The notes beneath the pieces were generated by a model. The model searched no databases and was not told where the DNA came from. It saw only the letters and a program-made list of their open reading frames with translations. This document shows positions 50,958-60,977 of a DNA stretch of 64,000 nucleotides, in pieces (position 1 is the first letter of the stretch; every line of letters begins with the position of its first letter). Origin of the DNA: Synechococcus sp. A18-25c (GTDB lineage: Bacteria; Cyanobacteriota; Cyanobacteriia; PCC-6307; Cyanobiaceae); NCBI RefSeq assembly GCF_014280035.1, contig NZ_CP047957.1, positions 1,116,001-1,180,000 of the forward strand. Reading direction: 5' to 3'. Both the position numbers and the translations under genes were made by a program.

Positions 50958-52220
50958 TCAACGTCTTGTCGCGGTTACCAACAAACCGTCGCGGGGTGTG
51001 GGGCTTGGAATGAGTTGAAGGGAGAAATCCTGATTGGGTTCCAACTCGAGCTTCAGCGTCCGCAGCAGGCCAACGGCCATCAGTCGAATCTCCAATTCCG
51101 CCAGCGCCTTTCCCAAGCAGACGCGCTCACCGCCTCCAAACGGTAAGAGGGTCTGCTTGAACGAGCCATCCAGATGGCGTTGTGGTCGGAACTGCTCCAG
51201 ATCATCGGCATCGGCATGGGTGGAGCTGCTCAGCACCACTTGAATCACGCGGTCTTCCGGAACCTCGACCTCACCGAGCTGCACGGCTTGCCGATTGCGC
51301 CGGAAGAAACCACCCACCGGTGGGGTCTGCCGCATCACCTCCAGCACCGTGGCGTCAAGCCGCGGGGAACGCTGACTGGCTTCGAAAGGCCACGGTGAGG
51401 TGCGCAGTTCTTCCAGCAGCCAGGTCTCGACGGTTGGATTGAGGAGCAGGGCCCGGAACAGACAGCTCAGGGATGACGCCGTTGTTTCGTAGCCGGCAAA
51501 CAGCAGCAGGAGCAGCTGTTCGGCCAGATCATCATCATCGAGGGGGATGCCGGCTTCATCCAGGCCCCCACTGAGCAGATCCAGTCCACCGCCTCTCGAT
51601 TGGTTGGATTGCAGAACGGCTGTCAGTTGTTCGAGCAGCCTTTGGCGTGCTGCCATCGCCTTGGCAAAGGGCGTGCCGGGGATCGCCATGGGAATCGAGA
51701 ACAGGGCCCGCGTCCAGATTTCAAAATCGGTGAACAGAGCGTCACGGCGGTCCGCTTCTAGACCGAGCACGGTCGTGGCAATCACCGCAAACGCGAAACG
51801 GCGCATCCGAACGGCCAAGGGCACCGCTGCTTTGGCGGCGCACAAGTCGTCGCCGAGCTGCTCAACCAGCGTCTGGATGGATGGGGTGTAGCGACTCAAC
51901 GCTGCACTGGAGAACAGTTGGCCCACCACGCGGCGTCGCGCCTTATGGCCTTCGCCGCTGCGGTTGGCCAGAGAACGGCTGCCAAGCAACTGACGGACGC
52001 TTTCGGGCCACCAACCCTCCAAGGCTTCGCTCTGCTTGAGCAGATCGGTGATCGCCCGTTCGCCACGGATGAACACGATGCGCTGAGCCAGCAGCTTGGT
52101 TTCGAACACATCGCCGTGGGTGTCAAAGCGGCGCTGGGCAAATGCCGGATCGTTGAAGAAGTCCAGGGTTTCCTTCAACCCCGTCACGGCTCCTGTGCTC
52201 GGCAACGTTGCGGCGGTCAT
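50958..52220 (-). CDS. Cytochrome P450 (CYP120-like)
   Basis: 420 residues. Heme-binding motif FGGGERVCLGKALAELE with the axial Cys near residue 370; I-helix oxygen-activation motif LFAGYETTASS near 235; ExxR in VLEVMRQ... is less clear (LDATVLEVMRQTPP gives E-V-M-R). These are hallmarks of class B P450s; in cyanobacteria CYP120-type enzymes hydroxylate retinoid or carotenoid compounds. Soluble, no membrane anchor. Start ATG 52220 preferred over a TTG at 52247. Confidence 0.88.
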   Translation of the reverse strand: MTAATLPSTGAVTGLKETLDFFNDPAFAQRRFDTHGDVFETKLLAQRIVFIRGERAITDLLKQSEALEGWWPESVRQLLGSRSLANRSGEGHKARRRVVGQLFSSAALSRYTPSIQTLVEQLGDDLCAAKAAVPLAVRMRRFAFAVIATTVLGLEADRRDALFTDFEIWTRALFSIPMAIPGTPFAKAMAARQRLLEQLTAVLQSNQSRGGGLDLLSGGLDEAGIPLDDDDLAEQLLLLLFAGYETTASSLSCLFRALLLNPTVETWLLEELRTSPWPFEASQRSPRLDATVLEVMRQTPPVGGFFRRNRQAVQLGEVEVPEDRVIQVVLSSSTHADADDLEQFRPQRHLDGSFKQTLLPFGGGERVCLGKALAELEIRLMAVGLLRTLKLELEPNQDFSLQLIPSPTPRDGLLVTATRR

Positions 52221-52259
52221 CAGTTGTGCTGGGCCTGGCTGCTGCAAGCTATCGACGGC

Positions 52260-52787
52260 TCAGCGTGTTCCGCTGCGACCGATCAGATAGGCGCTGAACG
52301 CCAGCATCAGCACCCCGGCGCAGTACTGCAGCAGTTCAGTGATGGATGTCACCTGGAAACTCACCATCACCTTGAAGGCAGTAACGATGAGGGCCACGAT
52401 GATGACCTTGGTGAGCTTCTGTTTCAGCGCATCGAGTGAATCAATGTTGAGCAGATTGTGGCGGCCTTGTGAGTGATCCTGCTGGCGTGGATCGATGTCG
52501 GAGATCACCAGTTCGTAGATGCCATACCCGAAGATCAACAGGGCAATTCCGATCAGGTAGTAATCAATGCCACCCACCACCTTGCCAATCAGCAGTGTGC
52601 TGTTGGCACTGGTGAACCGTCCGCGCAGGATGCTGTTCAGCACGCTCAGTTCGGCATAGGTGCCGAACACAAAGCAGCTGACGCTGCCGAGCAGGCTCAT
52701 GATCACCGGAATCAGCGTGATCAATCGAAACTTCCAGATCAGCGCTTCGAAACGTCGCTCCAGTCGGTTGGCGGGCGGTTTGGCCAT
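52260..52787 (-). CDS. YqhA/UPF0114 family membrane protein
   Basis: 175 residues with three or four membrane helices (RLITLIPVIMSLLGSVSCFVFG, YYLIGIALLIFGYGIYELVIS, VIIVALIVTAFKVMVSF). The ELVISDIDP motif is typical of the UPF0114 (YqhA) family of inner-membrane proteins of unknown function. ATG 52787 chosen (MAKPPANRLERRFE). Follows the zinc-ribbon gene by 11 bases, so probably co-transcribed. Confidence 0.82.
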   Translation of the reverse strand: MAKPPANRLERRFEALIWKFRLITLIPVIMSLLGSVSCFVFGTYAELSVLNSILRGRFTSANSTLLIGKVVGGIDYYLIGIALLIFGYGIYELVISDIDPRQQDHSQGRHNLLNIDSLDALKQKLTKVIIVALIVTAFKVMVSFQVTSITELLQYCAGVLMLAFSAYLIGRSGTR

Positions 52788-52798
52788 CGGGCGAATTC

Positions 52799-53038
52799 TC
52801 AAGCAGTGGTCTGCGACATCGGCGCGCGCGGTGGTGCCGGCGGTCGCAGCAGTCCGGGGAGTGACATCGTGATCAAAGCGGATCCCACCGCTAGCAACAC
52901 CAGGAACGGCAGGGGTTTCACCAGCGGTTGCCGCTCCATCACCGCGCCGCAGCTGGAACAGACCGGTAGGGCGCCTTTGGGGGGATGCAGCACAATCGCT
53001 GGTCCGCAGCAGCACTCTCGACAGCGAAACCGTGGCAT
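52799..53038 (-). CDS. Small zinc-ribbon membrane protein
   Basis: 79 residues. CRECCCGPAIVLHPPKGALPVCSSCG forms two C-x2-C knuckles at residues 6-31, likely one zinc site, followed by one membrane helix (PLPFLVLLAVGSALITMSLPGLL). Divergent from mfd, upstream of the YqhA-like gene. Function unknown. Confidence 0.65.
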   Translation of the reverse strand: MPRFRCRECCCGPAIVLHPPKGALPVCSSCGAVMERQPLVKPLPFLVLLAVGSALITMSLPGLLRPPAPPRAPMSQTTA

Positions 53039-53114
53039 GGGTCAGAAAGGCGAGTGACCCGCAGCAGGGCTCAGTTGATTGCGACAATCATGCGTTGCCG
53101 CCAGTGGTCACGCC

Positions 53115-56100
53115 ATGCCCCTCAGTTCTTTGGTGCGTCTGCTGCAGACCTCCCCACTGAGCGGTGAATTGTGTGAGCGGCAAGGCCGTGCGGATCGCTT
53201 GCTGTTACGCGGTGGAGGCCGTGGTGCTCGGGCTCTCGTGGCCAGTGCCCTGGCGCGTCATCAGGACCGGCCGTTGCTCGTGGTGGTGCCGACACTGGAG
53301 GAGGCCGGTCGCTGGACGGCGCTCCTGGAACTGATGGGTTGGCGCAGCGCCCAGCTCTATCCCACCAGCGAAGGGTCGCCCTATGAACCCTTCGACCCCA
53401 CCAGTGAGATCACCTGGGGACAACTGCAGGTGCTCAGCGAGTTACAGATTGAAGGGCAGAGCAGTGATCTGGCGATCGTTGCCACCGAGCGTTGTTTACA
53501 GCCGCATCTGCCGCCGCCGCAGGCGCTGGCGGATCGTTGCCGCACCCTGCGCAAGGGCGACACCCTGGATCTCGAGGATCTGGCCACCAGCCTCACTCAG
53601 CTGGGCTACGAGCGGGTTTCGACCATTGACCAGGAAGGCACCTGGAGTCGTCGCGGTGACATCGTGGATGTGTTTCCGGTCAGCAGTGAGCTGCCCGTGC
53701 GGCTGGAGTTCTTCGGTGATGAGCTCGACAAGCTGAGGGAATTCGATCCGGCCAGCCAGCGTTCACTGGATCCGATCGACAGCCTGCGCCTGACGCCCAC
53801 GGGCTTTAGTCCGTTAATTGCCGAGAGTCTGCGTGACTCCATGCCGGATGGACTGGAGCAATTGCTGAGTGAGCAGGCGATCACAGAGCTTCTGGAGGGG
53901 GGGACCCCAGAAGGCATGCGTCGCCTGTTGGGCCTGGCCTGGCAGCAGCCCGCCTCCCTGCTCGACTACCTGCCGGCCGACAGCTGCGTCGCCATTGATG
54001 AGCGCCGCCATGGCCGATCCCATGGGGAGCAATGGCTGGATCATGCCCGCGAACACCATGAGGAATTGGCGTTGCCAATTCCGCCCCTGCATCGCGATGT
54101 GGATGAGGCCATGGCCCTGGCGGAGGCGTTCACCGGTTTCGATCTGGCTGAACTCCAAGAGAGTGACGCGCATCCCAATGCCTTCGATCTCAATAGCCGT
54201 CCTGTGCCGGCCTATCCCAATCAGTTCGGCAAGCTCGGTGAGTTGATCAAGGGGTATCGCCAAGACAAACAGGCGGTGTGGTTGCTGTCGGCCCAGCCCA
54301 GTCGTGCGGTGGCGCTGCTGGAAGAGCACGACTGCATCAGCCGTTTTGTGCCCAATGCCGCGGATGCCCCGGCGATTGAGCGGTTGGTTGAACAGGCCAC
54401 ACCCGTGGCCTTGAAGATTCGCGGCACGGCCGATTTGGAAGGTCTGCAGCTGCCTGCCTGGCGCGTGGTGCTGATCACGGACCGCGAGTTCTTCGGGCAA
54501 CAGACCCTCACGAGCACTGGTTATGTGCGTCGCCGACGCAAGGCCGCCAGCCGCACGGTGGACCCCAACAAGATGCAGCCCGGTGATTTCGTGGTGCACC
54601 GCAACCACGGCATCGGTCGCTTCCAGAAACTTGAAAAGCTCGCCATCAGTGGTGAGGTGCGCGATTACCTGGTGGTTCAATACGCCGATGGCATCCTGCG
54701 GGTTGCCGCGGATCAGCTGGGCAGCCTCGGTCGGTATCGCGCCAACAGTGACGCCCCGCCGCAGCTCAGCAAGATGGGCGGCTCGGCTTGGGTGAAGGCC
54801 AAAGAGCGCGCCAGCAAGGCCGTGCGCAAGGTGGCGCTGGATCTGGTGAAGCTCTATGCCGAGCGTCATCAAGCGCCTGGTTTTGCCTTCCCGGTGGATG
54901 GTCCCTGGCAGAACGAACTGGAGGATTCATTCCCCTACGAACCCACGCCTGATCAGTTGAAGGCCACGGCCGATGTGAAGCGCGACATGGAAAAGTCGCA
55001 ACCGATGGATCGCCTGGTGTGCGGCGATGTGGGCTTTGGCAAGACCGAAGTGGCCATCCGGGCAATTTTCAAGGCGATCACCTCCGGCAAGCAAGTGGCC
55101 ATGCTGGCTCCCACCACGGTGCTGGCGCAGCAGCACTGGCGCACGCTTTCAGAACGCTTTGCTCCCTATCCGATCAAGGTGGCGCTGCTTAACCGCTTTC
55201 GCACTGCCAGTGAGCGCAAGGCGATTCTTGAGGGTCTCAAGAACGGCACGATCGATGCGGTGGTAGGAACCCACCAGCTGCTGAGCAAGAACACCGTGTT
55301 CGACAAGCTCGGACTGCTGGTGGTGGATGAAGAACAGCGCTTTGGCGTGAATCAGAAAGAGAAGATCAAGGCACTCCGTAAGGACGTGGATGTTCTGACC
55401 CTCTCGGCCACGCCGATCCCCCGCACGCTCTACATGAGCTTGTCTGGGGTGCGGGAGATGAGCCTGATCACCACGCCACCACCCTTGCGTCGGCCGATCA
55501 AAACCCATCTGGCGGCGCTGGATGAGGAAGCTGTGCGCAGTGCCATTCGTCAGGAGCTCGACCGCGGAGGCCAGGTGTTTTATGTGGTGCCTCGCGTGGA
55601 GGGCATCGAGGAGGTGGCCGTTCAGTTGCGCCAGATGCTTCCCGGACTGCGCCTGCTGGTGGCCCATGGCCAGATGGCCGAGGGCGAGCTGGAGAGCGCC
55701 ATGGTGGCGTTCAACGGCGGTGAAGCCGATGTGATGCTCTGCACCACGATTGTGGAGAGCGGCCTCGATATCCCCCGCGTCAACACGATTCTGATCGAGG
55801 ATGCGCATCGCTTTGGCCTGGCACAGCTTTATCAGTTGCGAGGTCGGGTGGGACGCAGCGGCATTCAGGCCCATGCGTGGTTGTTCTACCCAGGCAATGC
55901 CTCGTTGAGCGAAGCGGCGCGCCAGCGATTGCGCGCGATCCAGGAATTCGCTCAGTTGGGCAGCGGCTATCAGCTGGCGATGCGCGACATGGAGATCCGG
56001 GGTGTCGGCAACCTGCTCGGTGTTGAGCAGAGCGGTCAGATGGAAGCGATCGGTTTTGACCTTTATATGGAGATGCTGCAGGAATCGCTCGCTGAGATTC

Positions 56101-56657
56101 AGGGGCAAGACATCCCTGCTGTGGATGACACTCAGGTGGACTTGCAGGTCACGGCGTTCATTCCGGCGGACTGGATCACCGATGCCGACGAGAAGATGGC
56201 GGCTTACCGCGCGGCGGCTGAATGCGTCAGCAGTGAGTCGCTGGTGGAGCTGGCGGCCATTTGGGCGGATCGCTACGGCGCCCTGCCGGGACCTGTTCAG
56301 TCCCTGCTGCAGTTGATGGATTTGAAACTTTTGGCCAAACGCTGTGGATTTTCTCGAATTCGTCCGGAGAAACCGAATATCGCGCTGGAAACCCCGATGG
56401 AGGAGCCCGCTTTCCGCTTGCTCCGTCAGGGATTGCCCCAACATCTGCACGGGCGCTTGGTGTATCAGGCCGGTACAGGCGCTATCGCCAAGGTGATGGC
56501 GCGCGGCCTGGGTGTGTTGCCGATGGAGAAGCAGCTGGACGAGCTCAAGACCTGGCTAGAGCAGATGGCTTCTCAGATTCCTGATGCTGATGGCTTGACG
56601 GTTGAGCAGCGCGAACAGCAGCAAAAGGACCGCAACGAGGCTGTTCTCAGCGTTTGA
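53115..56657 (+). CDS. mfd: Transcription-repair coupling factor Mfd
   Basis: 1180 residues, typical full length. UvrB-homology region at the N-terminus ([25 protein letters not shown]), an RNA-polymerase-interacting domain near 485-550 ([18 protein letters not shown]), and a RecG-like translocase: Walker [40 protein letters not shown] and the LRGRVGRSG motif VI. The TRG motif and C-terminal autoinhibitory region are present. Mfd removes stalled RNA polymerase at lesions and recruits UvrA. ATG 53115. Confidence 0.97.
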   Translation: MPLSSLVRLLQTSPLSGELCERQGRADRLLLRGGGRGARALVASALARHQDRPLLVVVPTLEEAGRWTALLELMGWRSAQLYPTSEGSPYEPFDPTSEITWGQLQVLSELQIEGQSSDLAIVATERCLQPHLPPPQALADRCRTLRKGDTLDLEDLATSLTQLGYERVSTIDQEGTWSRRGDIVDVFPVSSELPVRLEFFGDELDKLREFDPASQRSLDPIDSLRLTPTGFSPLIAESLRDSMPDGLEQLLSEQAITELLEGGTPEGMRRLLGLAWQQPASLLDYLPADSCVAIDERRHGRSHGEQWLDHAREHHEELALPIPPLHRDVDEAMALAEAFTGFDLAELQESDAHPNAFDLNSRPVPAYPNQFGKLGELIKGYRQDKQAVWLLSAQPSRAVALLEEHDCISRFVPNAADAPAIERLVEQATPVALKIRGTADLEGLQLPAWRVVLITDREFFGQQTLTSTGYVRRRRKAASRTVDPNKMQPGDFVVHRNHGIGRFQKLEKLAISGEVRDYLVVQYADGILRVAADQLGSLGRYRANSDAPPQLSKMGGSAWVKAKERASKAVRKVALDLVKLYAERHQAPGFAFPVDGPWQNELEDSFPYEPTPDQLKATADVKRDMEKSQPMDRLVCGDVGFGKTEVAIRAIFKAITSGKQVAMLAPTTVLAQQHWRTLSERFAPYPIKVALLNRFRTASERKAILEGLKNGTIDAVVGTHQLLSKNTVFDKLGLLVVDEEQRFGVNQKEKIKALRKDVDVLTLSATPIPRTLYMSLSGVREMSLITTPPPLRRPIKTHLAALDEEAVRSAIRQELDRGGQVFYVVPRVEGIEEVAVQLRQMLPGLRLLVAHGQMAEGELESAMVAFNGGEADVMLCTTIVESGLDIPRVNTILIEDAHRFGLAQLYQLRGRVGRSGIQAHAWLFYPGNASLSEAARQRLRAIQEFAQLGSGYQLAMRDMEIRGVGNLLGVEQSGQMEAIGFDLYMEMLQESLAEIQGQDIPAVDDTQVDLQVTAFIPADWITDADEKMAAYRAAAECVSSESLVELAAIWADRYGALPGPVQSLLQLMDLKLLAKRCGFSRIRPEKPNIALETPMEEPAFRLLRQGLPQHLHGRLVYQAGTGAIAKVMARGLGVLPMEKQLDELKTWLEQMASQIPDADGLTVEQREQQQKDRNEAVLSV

Positions 56658-56690
56658 GCAGTCAGCTGCGGTCGTGCGCAAACGCTGAAA

Positions 56691-56917
56691 ATGAGAAGCC
56701 AGCGACACATTGCGCAATTTTTCGTTACCGTGTGCGCAGCTTCGTTGGGCCTGTGGGCGAATTCATCGATCCAATCAGCAGCGGTTCCTTCGGATTGCTC
56801 TCCAGTGTCATCGGCGCTGCGGCCATCGGCATATACGCCCTCTGGGATGACGATTCTCAAAATAACGACGATGACGATTCCACCCCGGGTGGTGGTTTGA
56901 TGCAGCCCGTTGCTTGA
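56691..56917 (+). CDS. Small exported or membrane protein, possibly frameshifted
   Basis: Two overlapping frames each look partly coding: from ATG 56691 a signal-like RHIAQFFVTVCAASLGLWANS, and in the other frame (to 56917) SSGSFGLLSSVIGAAAIGIYALWDDDSQNNDDDD followed by a Gly tail. Together they read like one protein broken by a frameshift near 56765. A strong plus-strand terminator follows, so a transcript exists. The arrangement may be a sequencing error or real decay. Confidence 0.35.
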
Positions 56918-56955
56918 TCGGGTTCACTAGGCCTTGATCGTTTTTCTCTGTTGGT

Positions 56956-56988
56956 AACCACCACTATTACGAGTGGTGGTTTTTTTGT
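56956..56988 (+). terminator. Terminator downstream of mfd and the small gene
   Basis: AACCACCACT/AGTGGTGGTT stem followed by seven T. Confidence 0.85.
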
Positions 56989-57070
56989 GGACATCCGCGG
57001 TTGGGAAGAGCCCTGACCCGGATGAGTGCCAGCAAAGACTGACGTGGTTGATGACAACAGAGTTCTGACG

Positions 57071-59023
57071 TCAACCGTTCTGTGTTGATAGAAAGCAACG
57101 CATGGTGATGTTGCGAGAAACAGGAATCAAGCTGCGATGAAACCAGCGTTCACGCGGCATCGGCTTCAAGAGTCTTTGGCACAGCACCAGCAGTGCGACC
57201 GGTTCGGCTGGGGCCCGGCGCATCGGCCACTGACCAGATCGTCGGTAGAGAAGATGGTGCAAGGCGTCAATTTGAGACTCACTCAGCGGAGACCAGCATC
57301 CACCCCAAGCACGATCTGTTGCCTGTTCACAGTGCAGTGTGAAAGAGAGACCATCCTGGGTCACGAGTTGGATGTCCACTGGGGGTGGAGAAGGGAGTGC
57401 TTGATCGAACAAGAATTCCGCACCCGCTTCACTTAAGGCAGTGAGTTTGGCTCGATGCCCACTCAAGGTCACCGGTTCATTCCAGGCAAACCAGGGAATG
57501 GCATTGTCACGATCTCGGTCATGGCAACAGCGCCAAGCCGCCACCAACAACAACGTGTTCAGTGAGCTCCAGATCAAAATTGCTATCTGAGTTGAACTCG
57601 ATGTCAACGCAACTGCCTCACCAGTTTCTTTCGCGAATAAGACAGATAGTAGATTCAACAAAGCTACGATTTGGAGAGTTAGAACACCCATTAATAGCTT
57701 GGGAGTTACGCTGCTACTTGTTTTAGATTGAAGAGTCTTAGGGGTGACTTGAAAAGGTTTTGGTCGTCCTAATAACGTTGTAAAAACCGACCCAAAGAGA
57801 GGTAGCAACACCATCCATCGATACAATTCAGGTAACAGTGCCGTGCGGCTATGTCCAGTGATCCATCGCGTTAGCAGTAATTGAGCGATCACGAGTGGTC
57901 CTGCTGATTGCAACAGTCCATCGCTACTGATACGCACAGGTGTCACACCAAAAATTCCCACAGCGAGAGGCACGATCATCAAGATCATTTGTGGGAAGAC
58001 ATTGAGCCAATGCAAAATTCCTTCCAAATAGGCCACTCTCTGCCAGAAGGTCAGTCCAGGAATTTTCAGTGGGCTGGCTCCGGTGCGTAGAGTTTGCAAG
58101 GTTCCGCTGGCCCAGCGACAACGCTGACGAACGAGCGCTTCTGAGGTGAGGGGTGCAAGTCCTGCGCTGAGCTTTTCGCGCAAAAAAAGGCAGCGCCATC
58201 CTTGCGCTGTAAGCCGGATACCTGTCGCTAAATCCTCGGAGGGGGTAGCGGTTTCGAACTTGCCAACGTTCATCAATGCCTTGCGTCTGACCACAAATGA
58301 GGTGCCAGCGCAAACCACAGCATTCACCCCTTGTCGAGCAGGTTCGATCCATCGGTAGAAGCTTTCCTCATCGGGAAGCATCCAACGTTCAAGCCCCAAA
58401 TTGCGGATGATTGGATCAGCATTCATGTAGGTCTGTGGTGTTTGCACAAGCCCAACATCAGACGTCTCGAAACAGCTCACTGTGCGTCTTAGAAATGATT
58501 CCACGGGCACGACATCAGCATCGAAAACGGCAATCAGGTCCCCTTTGAGTTCAGGTAAGACATGATTGAGGTTTCCAGCCTTGGCATGATCATGCTGTGT
58601 TCGACTTCTGTAGACGCAGCCAAGACGCATGCAGAGTTGTTGCAGTTCTGATCGATTGGTCTCATCGAGGAGCCAAATAACAACGTGTGGGTAGTCAAGG
58701 GCGATGCAACCACGCAGGCAACGCTCGATGACGTCAAGAGGTTCTCCGCAAGTGGGTACGAGGACATCAACAGATGGGTTGTCACCGTCATTGAGCACCT
58801 CTGGTCTGTTTCCCAGATTGAGTGGCGATGACCTCTGTGGCGCCAAGCTCAAGAACAGCAGCAAAAGCCAGTGACCTAGAAGCCAGAGTTCTGCGACGAA
58901 CACCACAACACTGAATGTGCTGATCCAAGGCCCGCTGAGGTTGAGTGTTGCCGTGATCCTCCAATGCAGATAATGAAGGATCAACAATGCAAGCACCATG
59001 ACAAGCCAAAAACGGCGTTTCAT
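57071..59023 (-). CDS. Cellulose-synthase-like family 2 glycosyltransferase
   Basis: 650 residues, integral membrane. Two N-terminal helices, then a GT2 catalytic domain with VLVPTCGEPLDVIERCL, VFDADVVPVESF (DxD), ATPSEDLATG (the ED base) and VRQRCRWASGTLQ (QxxRW processivity motif), followed by several C-terminal helices. The final ~150 residues form a soluble domain similar in position to PilZ in BcsA. It probably polymerises a beta-glucan or related exopolysaccharide. AT-rich middle section. Overlaps its upstream partner by 4 bases. Confidence 0.88.
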   Translation of the reverse strand: MKRRFWLVMVLALLILHYLHWRITATLNLSGPWISTFSVVVFVAELWLLGHWLLLLFLSLAPQRSSPLNLGNRPEVLNDGDNPSVDVLVPTCGEPLDVIERCLRGCIALDYPHVVIWLLDETNRSELQQLCMRLGCVYRSRTQHDHAKAGNLNHVLPELKGDLIAVFDADVVPVESFLRRTVSCFETSDVGLVQTPQTYMNADPIIRNLGLERWMLPDEESFYRWIEPARQGVNAVVCAGTSFVVRRKALMNVGKFETATPSEDLATGIRLTAQGWRCLFLREKLSAGLAPLTSEALVRQRCRWASGTLQTLRTGASPLKIPGLTFWQRVAYLEGILHWLNVFPQMILMIVPLAVGIFGVTPVRISSDGLLQSAGPLVIAQLLLTRWITGHSRTALLPELYRWMVLLPLFGSVFTTLLGRPKPFQVTPKTLQSKTSSSVTPKLLMGVLTLQIVALLNLLSVLFAKETGEAVALTSSSTQIAILIWSSLNTLLLVAAWRCCHDRDRDNAIPWFAWNEPVTLSGHRAKLTALSEAGAEFLFDQALPSPPPVDIQLVTQDGLSFTLHCEQATDRAWGGCWSPLSESQIDALHHLLYRRSGQWPMRRAPAEPVALLVLCQRLLKPMPRERWFHRSLIPVSRNITMRCFLSTQNG

Positions 59024-59745
59024 GGTGTTTGTGGTAAAGGTGATGCCTGATCGGAGGGTTGGGGGCAGGTTCGGTTGTCAAAGTTACAGCTGTAAATCGT
59101 GGATTTCTGCCAACTCAGCGGGATTTCGAGTAAATCACGTGGACCGCTGATCCCCTGTACGACAAAGATCAGTGCTGCGAAAATATTGAGGCTTAAATGG
59201 AGGCGACGCCAGCGTATGTTTCTGTAAATTGCATAGCGCATCGCCAGTGATATCAGCATCAAGCCGGTGAGTACGATTCCACTCCAGTAATGGGACTGCC
59301 AGAACTCAGGATCCAGTGGATTATCACTGCGACGAAACACTTCCGGTTGCATTCCAAGCGTCAGGATTCCGATCCAGCACAACAGTGCGAAGGTAGAGCG
59401 ATAGATGAGTTTACGAACGTTTAGGAGGGCAAGGAAAGCGACGATGCTACCGACCAAGACCAGGAATAATTGAAAAAGACGTCCTGGTCCGCCGGAAAAT
59501 TCGGCCAAGGGATTGGCTGTGGTGATCACGACGACTTCAGCAAAAAGAACGATTCCTGTCACGGTCGTGGTCAGCCATGTTCCAAGATCGGCGTGATTTT
59601 TTCCGACTGCTGCTGGGAATGTCTGTTTCAACACCCGTTGGTCACGTGTTTGTCGCGCTGCCCGCAACACCATGCCAAGAAGGGGATACACAACCACAAC
59701 AGCGAGTGCTGGGTGAATCAGCCAGAGCCAGTCAACGAATTGCAT
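59020..59745 (-). CDS. DUF4079 membrane protein
   Basis: 241 residues with about six membrane helices (AVVVVYPLLGMVLRAA, VTGIVLFAEVVVITT, LFQLFLVLVGSIVAFLALL, YWSGIVLTGLMLISLAMRY, LSLNIFAALIFVVQGI). GVVLTGL-like VLTGLMLISLAMRYAIY with His pairs resembles the b561-type DUF4079 family. It is translationally coupled to the cellulose-synthase-like gene (4-base overlap), suggesting a joint role in polysaccharide export or its energetics. Confidence 0.75.
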   Translation of the reverse strand: MQFVDWLWLIHPALAVVVVYPLLGMVLRAARQTRDQRVLKQTFPAAVGKNHADLGTWLTTTVTGIVLFAEVVVITTANPLAEFSGGPGRLFQLFLVLVGSIVAFLALLNVRKLIYRSTFALLCWIGILTLGMQPEVFRRSDNPLDPEFWQSHYWSGIVLTGLMLISLAMRYAIYRNIRWRRLHLSLNIFAALIFVVQGISGPRDLLEIPLSWQKSTIYSCNFDNRTCPQPSDQASPLPQTP

Positions 59746-59966
59746 TGGATGTTGCAGATGAACAATGGAACCGAATCGCCGTCATGGTCAAGGGAACGAT
59801 GAAGACCATTCAGACCTTGATTCACTGTTGAATTCATCGTACAAATTGAGATCACCAAGCGAGGTTGTGTGAGCAGTCACCACTTGAGCGTTCTGGTGAC
59901 TTCGGACGTGCCATCCACACATCACGGATTGTTGATTCAGAATCCAGAGCACTCGAGTAGGGAAGA

Positions 59967-60194
59967 ATGCGCCTTGTCGTCGTTGCATTGCTTTTTGCAG
60001 CCTTTGCACTCGCATTCGCCATCCATGCTCGAGGCTCGGCCGCTGTCCCTCAGGACTACACCACCCACATTGGAGTACGAGTCCCGCCTCCTGAGGCTGG
60101 TTGCCTTTTTGTTGGCGGAATCACCACCGACGCCGGCAAGCCTCTCAACGTCTATGCCTGCCCGCCCAAGGTGTCGGATAGGCGGAGTCGCTAA
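59967..60194 (+). CDS. Small exported protein
   Basis: 75 residues. Signal-anchor RLVVVALLFAAFALAFAIHARGSAA, then a short mature part (IGVRVPPPEAGCLFVGGITTD, VYACPPKV) with two Cys. GGAAGA precedes ATG 59967. Unknown function. Convergent with the next gene. Confidence 0.55.
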   Translation: MRLVVVALLFAAFALAFAIHARGSAAVPQDYTTHIGVRVPPPEAGCLFVGGITTDAGKPLNVYACPPKVSDRRSR

Positions 60195-60198
60195 TCCG

Positions 60199-60372
60199 TT
60201 ATCCGTTCAGCTTTCTGTGGTGTCTGACGGGCCTTCCTCCCCGTTGCATTGACTCCAGCATCCCTTTTTCGAGAGCAGTCAATTTAGGGATCTTGTCGTC
60301 TAACGCAGCATGCGCCCGGGCTCTTGCTGCTGCAATGAATCTTTCTGTCTTGTCACCACCTTCAGAGGCCAT
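60199..60372 (-). CDS. Small helical protein
   Basis: 57 residues (MASEGGDKTERFIAAARARAHAALDDKIPKLTALEKGMLESMQRGGRPVRHHRKLNG). Well-formed amphipathic helices and a basic tail. A start at ATG 60405 (MHTLGIDYG) would add eleven residues. Frame further upstream lacks coding character. Unknown function. Confidence 0.6.
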   Translation of the reverse strand: MASEGGDKTERFIAAARARAHAALDDKIPKLTALEKGMLESMQRGGRPVRHHRKLNG

Positions 60373-60749
60373 GGTTGTGCCGTAATCAATGCCTAAGGTA
60401 TGCATCTCAAATGCGAACAGTCTGCAGCTACAGAAAAAATGTATATCTGCGACGGGATTGGTTCGCTGTTGACTTGCCCGGAAGTCAAACGGTCCGGCCA
60501 GGCTTTGACGAAAGGATTTTTTGACCCGGCCCAATCGGTCGTGTCGTGTTTCGAAGAAGTTTCGAATTCGTTGAGTGATTTTATTGCTTAGAGCTACAAG
60601 TATGATCAATTTCGATTGATTGATGAGGAATTTCCGTGTGGATATCTCTAATGGTCTGTGGCTGGTACTCGGAAAGGATGTTTCATCAAGGCCGATAATG
60701 GTTCTGTTTCGTGATGATGATTTGAGCCCCTTCACTGTTGATATTACGA

Positions 60750-60977
60750 TCAGATATTGAACCAGGTTGGTGTCACGCAGTTGCCACCATCAATGCCTTC
60801 CAATTCTTCTTCGGAGAGGGATGATTGTGTTGCCATACAATCAGCTTCAATCGTGAAACCAGCCTTTCGGGCCAGTGTGATCACCTCCTCGCTCTTGGTG
60901 GCTGCTTTGAGTGCGTTTTGAAGATTTGGATCAGATTTCGCTGCTTGAAGGAATGCTTGGAATTGTTCGTCAGGCAT
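60750..60977 (-). CDS. Nif11-leader (prochlorosin-like) precursor peptide 4
   Basis: 75 residues. Leader MPDEQFQAFLQAAKSD, VITLARKAGFTIEADC and end SEEELEGIDGG. The core is NCVTPTWFNI: one Cys followed by two Thr, so one small ring is possible, with the Cys N-terminal to its Thr partner. Start at ATG 60977 aligns with the other three precursors. No partner gene nearby. Confidence 0.9.
   Translation of the reverse strand: MPDEQFQAFLQAAKSDPNLQNALKAATKSEEVITLARKAGFTIEADCMATQSSLSEEELEGIDGGNCVTPTWFNI

Noticed and set aside
55149-56450. 433-codon open frame on the minus strand opposite mfd
   Set aside because: Mirror frame of a conserved gene in GC-rich sequence; His/Gln/Arg-rich composition and no motif. 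The same applies to 53814-54872.
60400-60591. 63-codon plus-strand frame opposite the 60.2-60.4 kb gene region
   Set aside because: Weak composition and no start signal; the minus-strand protein is better supported.
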